DNA from: Stomorhina lunata
Lineage: Eukaryota > Arthropoda > Insecta > Diptera > Rhiniidae
Length of the DNA: 64,000 bases
Direction: 5' to 3'
NCBI GenBank assembly: GCA_933228675.1
Contig: OW121742.1
Coordinates: forward strand, 18,590,877-18,654,876
The notes beneath the pieces are model-generated. The model ran no database searches. It was not told where the DNA came from and saw only the letters and a program-made list of their open reading frames with translations. The position numbers and the translations under genes were made by a program. Positions 1-12,048 of this stretch are shown in pieces (the first letter of the stretch is position 1; every line of letters starts with the position of its first letter).

Positions 1-1685
1 TTCGAGAACTGAAATATTAGGATTTGAATGTGTAAAATTTTCCATTTTTACAAAAGTATAAAAAATTTTTATTTGAATTTTTAGCAATTTTTGACATTTT
101 GAATTGATATATGACATAAATGTATTGATTTTTACATATTTATGTTCTAGGGAAACACATAATCAGATAAGAATAATAAGTTTTTTATACTATAACCGTC
201 ACCTTTCATATTTTAATTAGAAAATGTAAATTTTATTTCGTTTCCACTCTTTTAGAGTAAAAATGTAAGAATTGAATGTAAAAATATAAGAAATATTTAA
301 TATTAAAGGGATTAGAAAATATTTAAAGTGGAATGAATTTGAAGACCCACTTCATTTGCACTCATTTACAATAACAACAGTTAAGTGGTAAGTTTGAGGA
401 AAATTAACCTTTAAGGTGAATTAAATGAGTGGTGAATTTAGGAGAAATCATTTATTTAACTCACTGAGGTGAATTGGATACAAATTTAACTCATTGTTTT
501 ACACATTTCCTTAAAGGTTTATATCTAAAAAACAAATTTTTTAAAGTCCCTCAATTTTAAAAATTTCTTATTACTAAATCTAAAACCTATAAATATTTTT
601 CTGTATAAAGAAAATCATGTCACTCTCATGTCAAAATCTCAAAATATTTTAGAAAAATTAAAATAATTTAAATTGATATTTTTCTCATGAAATCATTAGA
701 GATTTTGAAATAAAAAAAGATACGAAAAAAGTCTTATATTTATTCATAAATTAACTGTACCTTTGTTTAAAACAAATGAAATTAATAATAATTTGTTAAA
801 ATAAAATTTAACAAAAATAACAAAAAGAAATTTCTATGTTAAGAAAATTTTATAAAAATTAAAATTAATTTACACAAACAAAAAATATATTTTGTATAGA
901 AAAATTATTAAAAAAAAGAAAAACTTAAAAAAATTCTCTAAAATCTAAAATAATTTGTATATAATTTGTCTTAAACAAAAACCTCAAAAATAAAAAAAAT
1001 ACTTATAAATATTTGTTGTCTCTTAAAAATATAGAATAAAAACCAAAAAATAAGAAAATTAAAAAAATGATATATACATTTTAAATTTTAAGTTCAAATT
1101 GTACAATAATTTCTTAAAAAAAACCTTAAAAATCCAACAACTAAAATAAATTTATAACAAAACCAACAAACGTGTTAAATGTTATAAATTTTTATATTAT
1201 AATAAAAAAAATTTAAAATAATTTATTAAAAAAAACCGAAAAATTTAGCAAACAACAACAACTATATTAGTATTGAAAACAAATTCAAAATAATTAAAAA
1301 ATAAAATAAAACTTCTTCTATTTTTCTTCTGCTGTAGAATGTGGATTTTAAAGAAAGTCATGAATTACAAATTAACAAAAAAATAAGAAAAACTAATAGA
1401 AATTATAAAAAATGAATGGTAATAAATTATTAAGATCACAACAACCACAAACAAAAATAACGTAAATGAAATTGATACTAAATAAAATTTAATAAGAAAA
1501 AATTATTGTAACGTAAATAAAATTAAGAAAAAATCGATAAAAAAACAACAATTTCTTTAAATAAATGACGTATTATAAAACCTTAAGGTTGAAAAAAATT
1601 AAAAATTCAAAGTGTTTTACTTCAAAATGATATTTATAGGGTTATAAAAAATCTATTTCGATATAATTTGATAAGATATCAAAAT
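1..1685. other. AT-rich region without recognised gene
   Basis: Very AT-rich sequence with frequent stops in all frames. No open frame, splice-site pair, RNA gene or terminal repeat could be supported. A short stretch at about 345-500 repeats GTGAATT and TTAACTCA words several times, but not in a regular tandem. I see nothing else here. Confidence 0.6.
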
Positions 1686-1689
1686 TAGA

Positions 1690-4358
1690 ATTTTTGAAGA
1701 AATTTTTAAAAATTTTATATTTTTCTATAGGAAATTATTTCAATAACTTATTATCTCTATATAGGAAATTTCCAAAAATTTACTTTTTTCCTATAGGAAA
1801 TTTTTCAAAAATTCTTTATTTTCCCTAGGAAATTTTTAAAAAATTTCTTATTTTTATAGAAAATTTTTATTTTTTCTAGGAAATTTTTAAAAAATTTCTT
1901 ATTTTTCTATAGGAAATTTTTTAAAAATGTATTTTTCTATAGGAGATTTTTCTGAAACTTTTTATTTTTGCAAAATTTTTGTTCCATAATTTTTTTTTTA
2001 TATTTTTCTATAAGAAAATTTTCAAAAATGTAATATTTTTCTTTAAAAATTTTTGTAATTTTTTTTTTTTTTGAAATTACTTGTTTTTTATAGAAACTTT
2101 TTTAAAATTCCCTATTTTTTCTGTAGAAATTTTTGAAAAATTTGTTGTTTTTCTATAGGAAAATTCTCAAAAATTTGTTGTTTTTCTATAATAAAATTCT
2201 CAAAAATTTGTTGTTTTTCTAAAGAAATTTTTTAAAAATTTCTTATTTTTATAGGAAATTTTTCAAAAAATTCTTATTAAAAAAAAAACTTTCAAAAGTT
2301 TCTTATTTTTCATAGGAAATTATTTATTTTTCAATAGGATATTTGCTAATTCTTTAAAAATTTCTTATTTTTATAGAAAATTTTTCAAAACTTTCATAAT
2401 TTTATAAAAAATTTTTCAAAAATTTCTTATTTTTATAGCAAATTTTTCAAAAAATTTCTTAGTTTTATATTATATTTTTCAAAAATTTCTGATTATTATA
2501 GGAAAGTTTTAGTTCTTCCTTTTATAGGAAAATTTAAAAAATTTTCTTTTTTTATAGAAATTTTTTTAAAAATTTCTTATTTTTATAGGAAATTTTTCAA
2601 AAATTCTTATTTTTAAAGGAAATTTTTCAAAAATTTCTTATTCTTAAAGAAAATTTTTCAAAAAAATTTTATATTAAATTTTTCAAAAATTTCTTATTTT
2701 GTAAGAAATTTTTAAATTTTACAGAAAATTTTTCAAAAATTTCTTATTTTTGTAAAATATTTTCCAAAAATTTCATATTTTTAAAGGAAATTTTTCAAAA
2801 ATTTCTTATTTTTATAGAAAATTTCTTATAAGTTTCATAATTTTATAGGAAACTTTTCAAAATTTTTTTAAGTATATAGCAAAAACTTTGGAAAAATAAG
2901 AAATTTTTTTTCAAAAATTTCTTATTATTGTAGGAAATTTTTAAAAAATTTCTTCTTTTTATTTGAAAGTTTCTCAAAAATTTCTTGTTTTTATAGGAAA
3001 TTTTTCAAAAGCTTCTTATTTTTTATAGAAATTTCTAATTTTTATACTAGTTTTTTTTTTTTTTTTTTTTAATTTCTTATTTTTATACAAATTTTTCATA
3101 AATTATTTATTTTTGTAGGAAATTTTTTCAAAAATTCTTAATTTATAGAAAATTTTTCAAAATTTTGTAATTTTTATAGAAAATTTTTAAAAAATTTCGA
3201 ATTTTTCTGTAAGAAAATTTTTAAAAATTTCCTAATTTTTCTACTGAAAATTTTTGAAAATTTCCTTATATTTCTATAATTTTTAAAATTGTAAAAATTT
3301 TTTTTTTTTTTTAGGAATTTAAAAAAATTTTTTTAAGGAAAATTTTTGAATAATTTCTTATGTTTTAAGAAATTTTTCAAAAATTTCTTATTTTTGAGGA
3401 ATTTGTTCAAAAAACTCTTATTTTTATAGGAAAATTTTCAAAAATTTCTTATTTTTATAGGTAATTTTTCAAAAATTTTATATTTTTATAGGAAATTTTT
3501 CAAAAATGTTATATTTTTATAGGAAATTTATTAAAAATTACTTATTTTTATAGAAAATTTTTCAAAATTTCTTATTTTTATAGAAATTTTGAAAAAATTT
3601 CTTATTTTTATAGGAAAATTTTGAAAAATTTTATATTTTTATAGGAAATTTTTCAAAAATTTTATATTTTTATAGGAAATTCATTAAAAATTACTTATTT
3701 TTATAGACAATTTTTCAAAATTTCTTATTTTTATAGAAATTTTGAAAAAATTTCTTATTTTTATAGTAAATTTATCAAAAAATATTCTTTTTTTAGGATC
3801 TTATTTTGTAAGGAAATTTTTAATATTTTTTTCAAATTTTTTATTTTTATAGGAAATTTTTTTAAAATTTCTTAATTTTCTATACAAAATTTTAATAAAA
3901 TTTTTAGTTTTTTTTTTTTTAATTTTTCAAAAATGTCTTATTTTTTTTTTTAATTACTTATTTTTCAAAATATTATATTTTTTTTATAAAAAATATTTTT
4001 TTTTTAAGAAATTTCTTGTTTTTGCTATAGGAAATTTTTCAACAATATCTTACTTTTCATAAATCTCTGATTTTTATTACAAATTTTTCAAAAATATCTA
4101 ATTTCTAAATTAAAGTTTTAAAAAATTTTTATTTTTACTCGAAAATTTTCAAAAATTTATTAATTTTATTCGAAATTTTTCAAAAATTTCCTGCTATAAA
4201 AAATTGTGAAAATTTCCCTATTTTTCTATGTGAAATTTTTTAAAAATTTCTTATTTTTCTACACGGAATTTTGCAAAAATTTCTTTTTCTATATAAAATT
4301 TTCAAAAATTTAATTTTTTTCTACAGGGTATTTTTGAAAAATTTTCCTTTTTTACAGG
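1690..4358 (-). repeat. 31-bp AT satellite, array 1 (reverse orientation)
   Basis: Tandem, strongly diverged units of about 31 bp. Read on the minus strand each unit is a hairpin core GAAATTTTTGAAAAATTTC followed by a linker of the type CTATAAAAATAA. On the + strand this appears as TTATTTTTATAG, GAAATTTTTC, AAAAATTTC. Units vary in length and are interrupted by pure T runs (for example about 3051-3071). The degree of divergence suggests this is an older array than those at 20-23 kb and 56-61 kb. No coding potential. Confidence 0.9.
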
Positions 4359-4721
4359 TAATAGGTTAGGTTATATGTTAATTTTGCATAAAACACTGTT
4401 GTCAAAAAGAAAATTGGTAAATAACCATCCGATAGTGGCTCGAGTACAAAATCTAACAACACCAAGTTACAATTATTGTACTAAAAATATAACTAAATAT
4501 AAATAAATCATGGTTGATTATGGCAATAAAATTTTTTGTAATTCCTTAACAATTTTAATAATAATTCATTTCTAGCTTAATTAAAAAATCATGCATCAAG
4601 ATTACAAATATTTGTGAGCATCAAAAATAGTTTGACGGAATTTGTCCCAACAAAGCTGAAAATAACTTAACTGGGCTACTGTTACATATTCAACAGTATT
4701 CAATGATGTTAATAATGGAAA
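4359..4721. other. Unique AT-rich spacer
   Basis: Non-repetitive sequence between the first satellite array and the TIR element beginning at 4735. No open frame or recognised signal was found. Confidence 0.5.
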
Positions 4722-4734
4722 TGTTATGCATTAA

Positions 4735-5728
4735 ACACATAGACAACAGCAGGCTACACGAACACCGACTACAAAAGTCGTTGGCTGCAATCGTCGCCTC
4801 GTAGTCAGCTACTTAATTATTTTGGGGACGGCAGCTAAATTTAAGATGGCAGCTACATTTCGAAACATCTGTTTATGAGTGGTGCCAATATCGCGTTTAT
4901 AAGATGGACAAAATAACAATTTTAATTTTGATAAAAACTACATAAATTCATTTTATTAATTAACCTCCGAAATCAACGGTTTTCCTGTACCTGATGGTAT
5001 ATCTATATCAAAGAAAAAAAATTATAGAAAGATTTTGGTGTGATCTCTAATAGTTTAAGAGTTATGGGCTTTTTAAATTTCAAGAATAATACGGTATAAC
5101 TTTAGAAGTTAATGTTCGATATTAACTTTTTTGGTATCAAACAAAAGCTACTGAAAATATCTTTTATATTCTTATATATTCTATATAATATTCTTTATAA
5201 TGGATAAGGAGCTAATATACTATAAACTTATTTCTGCAACCGACTTTTTTTATAAAAATTCGTATATCTTAAAACATCTTTTTATAACATGAACTACGTA
5301 GCTCTAGCACACGTAGCGTGTGAGTTAGACAGTTTAAAAAATAACTTTTTAAAATTTCACTTCTATTGATTTAGAGTTATATAAATATAAATTTTTACAT
5401 AATATTTTATTAGATATTATTATATACATTAAATATATAAATATTTTATAAGTATGTAAATTGTTTACATAAATTCTCCCCATTGTATTTGTGGTAAATA
5501 AATTCAAGTGGTTTAAATCGCTCATTTATTTCAATATTATATGGTGTTGACAGCACTAAATCTTTTATTGTCGCCAACAAAAATAGAAAATAGTTTAATT
5601 TTGGCTACAGCTACAACGGTGGTCGGTAGTCGTGTAGCCGTGTCGACTCTAAAAAATTTATTTCTATTTGAATGCATGTATTCTAATTTTGACAGGTTGT
5701 AGCCCGTAGCCTGCTGTTGTCTATGTGT
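4735..5728. mobile_element. Non-autonomous TIR DNA transposon, about 1 kb
   Basis: The ends are perfect inverted repeats of 23 bp beginning ACACATAGACAACAGCAG at 4735 and ending with its complement CTGCTGTTGTCTATGTGT at 5728. The sequence ATGCATTAA occurs directly outside the left end (4726-4734) and just beyond the right end (5732-5740), which fits an 8-9 bp target-site duplication as made by hAT-like elements. TTAA also borders both ends (4731-4734 and 5729-5732), so a piggyBac-type TTAA insertion is an alternative. The subterminal regions repeat GACTAC/GTAGTC and TAGCC words, as expected for transposase binding sites. There is no open frame of useful length, so it must have been moved in trans. 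A small CACACG-TAG-CGTGTG hairpin lies inside at about 5308. Confidence 0.8.
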
Positions 5729-5741
5729 TTAATGCATTAAC

Positions 5742-6412
5742 CAACAAGTTTTAACATAACCAAATAACATTAAGTCCAACTGTTAAGTTAACATAAAAGT
5801 GTTTTTACTATATAACAGCCAATTTAAGAAGCTTCTTTAAAAGCTTTGGTTTAACTGCTATTTAAATTCAAATGTTAAACTCCAAGTAACAGCTTTTATT
5901 AATAACAATTTAAAAATCCGAAACTTTTAATTAACTGAATTGCTGAAAGAATCTGTTTTATTTGAAATTATTTAATACCAAATATTGGCTGGATTTTTAT
6001 TTATCTTTATTTTATTCTTGTGTATAATTAAAATTTAAATTCATTTATCTTTATTTCTTGAGTATAATTAAAAATAATTAATATTTCTCTATTTTGTGAA
6101 CTCTTAATTAAAACCATAACTCACATTTATCTAAACAAATTGTTGGCAGAAAATTAAAAAAGAATTAAAATTGAATGCAAATTAAGTTCAAAAGTTTATG
6201 CGTGTGCTCATCATTTGTTTATCTTTTAATTTGTTTAATTGATTTTTTCCACAAAAATATTTGTTTATACTTAAAACTCATGGAGGGGCATTATTTAGCA
6301 AAAATATAGAACTAAATTTGAAACATATGTTAAGCAATTAATAAGAAATATGTATTTCGGTTTCGAAAACAGGGTTTTCTAATGTTGGGAGTTAATTCAA
6401 AATGTTTGCACA
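5742..6412. other. AT-rich spacer without recognised feature
   Basis: Non-repetitive, AT-rich sequence between the 1-kb TIR element and the second satellite array. No gene, TIR or RNA was recognised. Confidence 0.5.
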
Positions 6413-6423
6413 ATGAGTAACTG

Positions 6424-8480
6424 TATTTTTTTTATAGAAATTTTCAAAAAAAATTCTTATTTTTATAAGAACACGTGTTTAAAAAATTCTTATTTTACAC
6501 GAAGTTTTTTAAAAATTTCATATTTTTATAAGAAAATTTTGAATTTTTTTTTTTTATTTTTGCAGGAAATTGTTTACTTTTATAGAAAATTTTTAAATTT
6601 ATTTTTTATAAGAAATTTTAAAAAAATTTCCTTTTTTTAAAGGAAATTTTTTAAAGATATTATATTTTCATAGGAAATTTGAATAACAAATTCTTATTGA
6701 TATAGGATATTAAAAAAAAATCTTATTGTTATAGAAAGTTTTTTTTTAAATTTCTTATTTTTATACGAAATTTTTTAAAATTTCTTTATTTTATAGGAAT
6801 TTTTCAAAAATTTCTTATTTTTATACAAAATTTTTTAAAAATTTCTTATTTTTTTTATAAAATTTTTCAAAAATTTCTTTATAGGAAATTTTTCAAAAAT
6901 TTTTTAATTTTATAGGAAATTATTCAAAAATTTCTTATTTTTCAAAATTTCAAAATTTCTTATATTTATATGAAATTTTTCAAAAATTTCATATTTTTAT
7001 AGGAAATTTTTCACAAATTTCTTATTTTTATAGGAAATTTTTCAACAATTCTTTACTTTTATTAGAAATTTTTCAAAATTTTCTATTTTCGATAGGACAT
7101 TTTTCAAAAAGATTTCATATTTTTATAGGAATTTTTTTTATAGAAAATATTAAAAAAAAAATAATAATAATAAAAAAAAAAAATAATTTTATAAGAATTT
7201 TTTCAAAAATTTCTTATTTTAATAGCAAATTTAAAAAAATGTATATTTATAGGAAATCTTTTGTAAATTTTTTATTTCTTATTTTTCTAAAATTTCTACT
7301 AAAAAAAATCTTATAAGAAAGAAAATTTTTGAAAAAAATATTTTCTAAATAATTTTTTAAAAAATTCTTATTTTTATAGAAATTTAAAAAAATCTAATTT
7401 TTATAGGAAATTTTCAAAATTTTTTTATTTTTATAAAAAATTACAAAAATTTGTTATTTTTATAAGAAAATTTCTTATTTTCATAAAAAATTTGCTTATT
7501 TTTATGATAAAATTTTTAGAAAATTCTTATTTTATACAAATTTTTTCAAAAACTTCAAATTTTTATGTGATTTTTTTTTAATTTCTTATTTTTATGGGAA
7601 ATTTATCAAACATTTAATATTTTTATACGAAATTTATTGAAAAATTTCTTCATTTCATAGGAATTTTTGAAAAATTTCTTATTTTTATAGGAATTTTTTC
7701 ACGAAATATTCAATGTTTTTTATTTTTACAGGAAATTTATAATTTTTGTGTTAAAAAATTTCTTATTTTTATAAAAATTTCTTATTTTTATAAAAATTTT
7801 TAAAAAATTTCTTATTTTTAAAAAATTTCTTATTTTTATAAAAATTTGTTATTTTTATAAAAAAAATTTCAAAAATTCCTTATTTTGATAAGAAATTTAA
7901 AAAAAAAAAATTTTATTATCGGAATTTTTTTTAATTGCTTATTTTTTTAATTTTTTATTTTGAAATAAAGTTTTTTTTGATTTTGAAAGAAAGTTTTTAT
8001 AAAAATTATCTTTTTTTAGAGGAATTTATTTAAAAATTTCTTATTTTTGTAGGAAATTTTTTAAAAAATTTTCTGTTTATATAAAATTTTTAAAAAATTT
8101 CATAGTTTTATAAAAAAAAAATTCAAAATTTTTTTTAAAATACAAAAAAAAAATTTTTTAATTTCTTGTTTTTGTAAGAAAATTAAAAAAAAACTTATGT
8201 TTTTTTCAAAAATTTCATACTTTTTTTAATTTCTCGGTTTTAAGGAAACTTTTTAAAAATTTCCTGTTTTAATAAGATTTTTTTTTAATTTCTTTTTTCA
8301 TAGGAGGTTTGTTTTCAATTTTTTTATTTTTATAGGAAATCTTTTAAAAATTTCTTATTTTCATGGGAACTTTTAGATTAGTTTTTTATTTTTACACGAA
8401 ATTTTTCAAAATTTTTTTAGTTTTAAAGGAAATTTGTAATTTTTATAGTAAATGTTAAAAAATATCTTACTTTAATAGAA
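6424..8480 (-). repeat. 31-bp AT satellite, array 2 (reverse orientation)
   Basis: The same hairpin-plus-linker unit as at 1690-4358, in the same orientation and also well diverged, with many one-base slips and A or T runs (a stretch of AATAATAATAA near 7160). A 75-codon open frame at 6413-6640 is a by-product of the repeat (Phe/Tyr/Lys/Asn-only composition) and not a gene. Confidence 0.9.
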
Positions 8481-8561
8481 AATGATTTGCAAAACAGACT
8501 TATATACCAGTTGTAGCGATCAAATTTTTTGCACTAGACGGTCCACATTTGACTATAGCAT

Positions 8562-9334
8562 CCCTTCACCACCATAGGTGGAAAGGGTATTATAAGTTTG
8601 TGCTGATGTATGTAACGCAAAGAAATATTTTTCTTAGACCCCCCTTTTAGTATACCAATAGACTTAGAATCACTTTCTGAGTCGATTGAGCGATGTCAGT
8701 CCGTCCGTCCGTCTGGCTGGACCCCCATGTAAACCATGTAATCAAAGTGCAGGTCGCAATTCTAAAGATAATTTGATGAAATTTGGCACAGATCATTGTT
8801 TTGATAGTTGGAGCATGGCTATTGAAAGTCGTCAAAATCGGTCAATTATTTATGGTACCCATAGGTCCCACTTCCCGGAATTGATATATTGGCCACAAAT
8901 ATTAATATTTTTTCATGAGATTTAAAACAAGTACTGCTTATATAAACTTAAATCACTCTGCCAAATTTCGTTGAAATCGGTCCACATTTGATCATAGCTC
9001 CCATAGAAACCCTTTTGTCAAAACGCACTAAATGAGACAAAAATCACTAAAACGGCCGTAAATCTTAATATAATGAGAATTTTATGTTTATTTTTTGCAT
9101 ACATAATTTCTGTAACGATTGTAAATTATTTCCCAAATTTCGTGATAATCGGTCCACATTTAAATCTAGCTCTCCTATAAGTCCAAATTACGAAAAATGC
9201 AGGTCGCAAAAAAAGCTTAATTATAAGTTTTGAGCAAATGTTTGCATTATGACAGGAAAAAAAACGCTTTTGACCTTAGTGGTGAATGGTGTCGTATAGT
9301 CCCGCTTAAACGACAATAGCACTTTCTTACTTGT
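8562..9334 (-). mobile_element. Mini-me-like dispersed element, copy A
   Basis: On the minus strand it begins at 9334 with CAAGTAAGAAAGTGCTAT and ends at 8562 with the hairpin arms CCTTTCCACC/GGTGGTGAAGGG around TAT. In between it carries the family's recurring phrase (GGGAGCTATG.TCAAATGTGGACCGAT) and a GTCCGTCCGTCCGTCTG tract at 8699-8715. The same 5' start, core and 3' hairpin occur in the copies at 34309 and 39485. Dipteran mini-me elements are known for (GTCY)n proto-microsatellites; assignment to that group is inferred from this feature. Short open frames at 8647-8925 are not coding. Confidence 0.7.
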
Positions 9335-9456
9335 TAAGATTTAAATCTTAATTTACTCTAATAACTGTACAAATTTGGTCTAAATAGGTTTATATTTACC
9401 ATTAGCATTGTTGTTCTTTAAGGAAAATTTATAACTATTTTATTATTACACTCAGG

Positions 9457-9892
9457 GAAAAAACGTTCTGATAATAAGATTTTCTGCTTGAAATCGAAAC
9501 TTTTTCTGCTTGAAAGTAGAGTAAATACGAAAAATCTTATTTTGAGAATAAAATCTTATTTTTTTAAGATTCTTTGTAAGATCGCAATCTTAAAATAAAT
9601 CTAAGCACAGGATCGATAACTAAGAATGTGTTCTTAAATATTAATTAAGATTAAATTCTTAATTTTTAAGAATGCACTCTTAATTAATAAGAACATAATC
9701 TTAAATAATAAGAACGCATTCTTAATTATCGATCTTGTTCTTAGAACTTTTTCAAGATTGCGATCTTACAAACAATCTTGAAAATAAGATTTTATTCTTA
9801 AAATAAGATTTTTCGCATTTACTCTACTTTCAAGCAGAAAAAGTTTCGATTTCAAGCAGAAAATCTTATTTTAAGCACGTTTTTTCTTATTA
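9457..9892. repeat. Long foldback palindrome in the TIR element
   Basis: The two arms are near-perfect reverse complements. The left arm starts GGGAAAAAACGT and runs through CTGCTTGAAATCGAAAC, AGTAGAGTAAATACG and GTAAGATCGCAATCTT. The right arm carries the complements in mirror order and ends ACGTTTTTTC. The arms meet near 9672, where shorter nested AAGAAT/ATTCTT palindromes continue, so almost the whole 436 bp can fold on itself. The right arm includes a second copy of the subterminal sequence of the element's left end. Confidence 0.85.
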
Positions 9893-9993
9893 TCATATTC
9901 GTATTTGGTGATAAAATAAAACACATTTTTTATTATTTTTTTCCCCTTTCGAGGAATGTAATAGTATTCCTATATTTTAAAATTTTGATTTAT

Positions 9994-10857
9994 TTATTTT
10001 AGATTATAGGTAGTTAGTAAAAAATTGTATCGTAAAAATACCATGACTTCATCTTCCGTTGGAAAAAGTGTGCATATTTCTGTCAATATATCTTGGAAAT
10101 CGTGAGGATGAAGTGTGAGATCCTTTTTTAGAATTTGATGTACTATAATCTGGATCAGCTCATCACGATAGTTATTGTTTAAATCTTTGCGTGAAGCATA
10201 AAATTCTAGGATGTTTTTGCCACTTACTGATTCATTCAATAATGAAGCTAAGTCCTATATAAATAAACGAAAATATTTTATGTTTTGTACACATTTAAAT
10301 GTATTAAGTAATTATCTAATACTTTTACCTTGTCAAACACTTTTTTGTTAACTTCCACATTTACAGAAGACGATGGAGTGGAAGTTACATCTGGACATTT
10401 TTGTAGCCACTGACCTACCTTCGACGGCATCGAAAGTGTATCTTCATCAATTTCAAACTAAAGGACAAAACTCTTAGTGGTTTAATTTACTTTCTAAATA
10501 AAATATTAAAACCTGTTTATTTTTCCAGACAAATAATTTTTCACTGCTTTCATATACTGCAGACTTCTAAAAGTTACATTTGAGCCTGAAACAAATTAAA
10601 TTAATATAATTTTTTATAAAGAAATTTACTTATGTATTTATAAATATGATGAAAAACTTACGCTGCAGGTACGGAAAAACGCATTCCAGATCGAATTCTT
10701 TCAAAAGATTTTTCAGCAACGCGTCATCGTCCAAGAAATCTCATGAAATTTCTTGTGAAGGGCAGTTCATTTCATACTCCCCATCACACACCGGAACTAA
10801 ATTGCCTTCTATTGGAATATTTAAAAGGTTCACTTCATTCGGATTAAGGTTTTCCAT
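9994..10857 (-). pseudogene. Broken split gene inside the TIR element
   Basis: Minus-strand exons can be traced: exon 1 10857-10662 (ATG at 10857, donor GTAAGT), exon 2 about 10585-10513 (acceptor TTTCAG), exon 3 10457-10329 (acceptor TTTAG, donor GTAAAAG) and exon 4 10254-9994 (acceptor ATATAG, stop TAA). Exons 3 and 4 join in frame (43 + 86 residues). Exon 1 has an in-frame TGA at codon 39 (10741-10743), and exons 2 and 3 do not join in frame, so the gene is dead. Exons 1-2 resemble a small helical SAM-like module (DDDALLKNLLKEFDLECVFP). Exon 4 has SGKNILEFYASRKDL, YRDELIQIIVHQIL and a FPTEDE motif. This layout matches my recollection of an insect transposon-associated protein family of unknown function (GKSVL..Y, R..L...IV..L, LFP.E); that identification needs a search. 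The usual longer C-terminal half is absent. Confidence 0.65.
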
Positions 10858-11681
10858 TTATATTTCTTATTAAATTTATATTTTTTCTCAAAAAATTAGT
10901 TTTTCACTTTTTCGCAACTACTTTGATCGGCGGATTACAATTTATGACAAAATACTGAGAAATTTCCCTAAAACAAGCACACAAATCTACAAAATCAAGA
11001 ATACGATCTTAAGATTAGAACTTACAATCTTCAAAATAAGAATAAAATTTTGAAATCAAGATGACAATCTTAAAATAAAGAATACGATCAAAAATTAAGC
11101 TTTAAAATCTTATAATAAGATTAAAATCTTAAAAGCAAACAAATTGCATGTTATTTTTAGATTGTATTCTCATAACTAAGAATTTATTCTTAAATTTAAG
11201 AATATAAATCTTACTGGCTATATTTTCAAGATTGAAAATTCAAGATTTCGCAATCTTATATTGTAGATTTTTTTTCTTGAAATCAGATCGTCATTTTTCT
11301 CTTAGTGTAGACTCAACACAACCAAATATAACACAAACAATATGACAAATTAATAAGACATCTCACTTTTAAGTAGAATAGAAAATAAGATTCATTGATG
11401 AGTTTTATTTTTACTAAAAACTATTTTTTGCACTATTCCGAAAATAGACACAAACACTTTGAAGTTTCAAAAAGTCATAAATTTTAATTTCGAAAACAAA
11501 AAAAGCTTAATTAATGTTTTTTGTGCGAATCTGGAAGCTTAAGAGTATTAACACCTCATCATTTATGCCAAAAACATAAATAAAATATAATAAAAAAAAA
11601 TATAAAAAATTTATAAAATTAAGCAAAAAGAAAGAAATTAACAGAAAATACTTTCTATATAAACAAAAAAATATATAAATA

Positions 11682-11929
11682 TCGCACTTGTTCAACAAGA
11701 GGGTATTAACTCAAAATTTTTAAATTTTCACTTTTTAGAAGAAATTGATGTGTAGTAGTCTTATCTACCCATTGTAAAAATCTGACATCATTTTCACTAT
11801 AATTTCGCCAAAAAACTACAGTTTTACCCCTCTTCTTTATATGAAAGAAGTAGTAAAATAAAATAGTTTTTTGACTCTACTGAAAATTTTAAAATTTTGA
11901 GTTAATACCCTTTTGTTGATCAAGTGCGA
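11682..11929. mobile_element. 248-bp foldback MITE with TA flanks
   Basis: The left arm starts TCGCACTTGTTCAACAAG, then GGGTATTAACTC. The right arm is its complement with two or three changes (CTTTTGTTGATCAAGTGCGA). The arms are about 50 bp (11682-11731 and 11880-11929) around a loop of about 150 bp. TA borders both ends (11680-11681 and 11930-11931), fitting a Tc1/mariner-type target duplication. It has no coding capacity. Confidence 0.75.
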
Positions 11930-12048
11930 TATGTAGATAAATATATATAAAAAATTTCTTGGTAAAAATGTATACAATTTTTCTTCATAAAAAAAGATAA
12001 AAACATTTTTCTTTAAATAACATTTTCCAAATTGAAAAGTTTGAAATA

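Larger units (their letters stand above)
9449..11307. mobile_element. TIR element carrying a broken gene
   Basis: The termini are CACTCAGGGAAAAAACG on the left and, on the complement of the right end, CACTAAGAGAAAAATGACG. Both ends are bordered by TA, consistent with a TA target-site duplication. The left third is a long foldback (9457-9892). The middle holds a minus-strand split pseudogene (9994-10857). The right subterminal part (about 10980-11290) is again rich in AAGATT/AATCTT words like those of the foldback. The element looks like a non-autonomous or decayed transposon carrying one gene. The superfamily is not clear from the ends alone. Confidence 0.65.

Noticed and set aside
1690..4358. 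CRISPR array from regular short repeats
   Set aside because: Units are contiguous without unique spacers, and the genome is clearly eukaryotic with spliced genes.
8647..8925. Overlapping short frames on both strands as genes
   Set aside because: They lie in mini-me-like copy A; the corresponding frames are not conserved in copies D and F.
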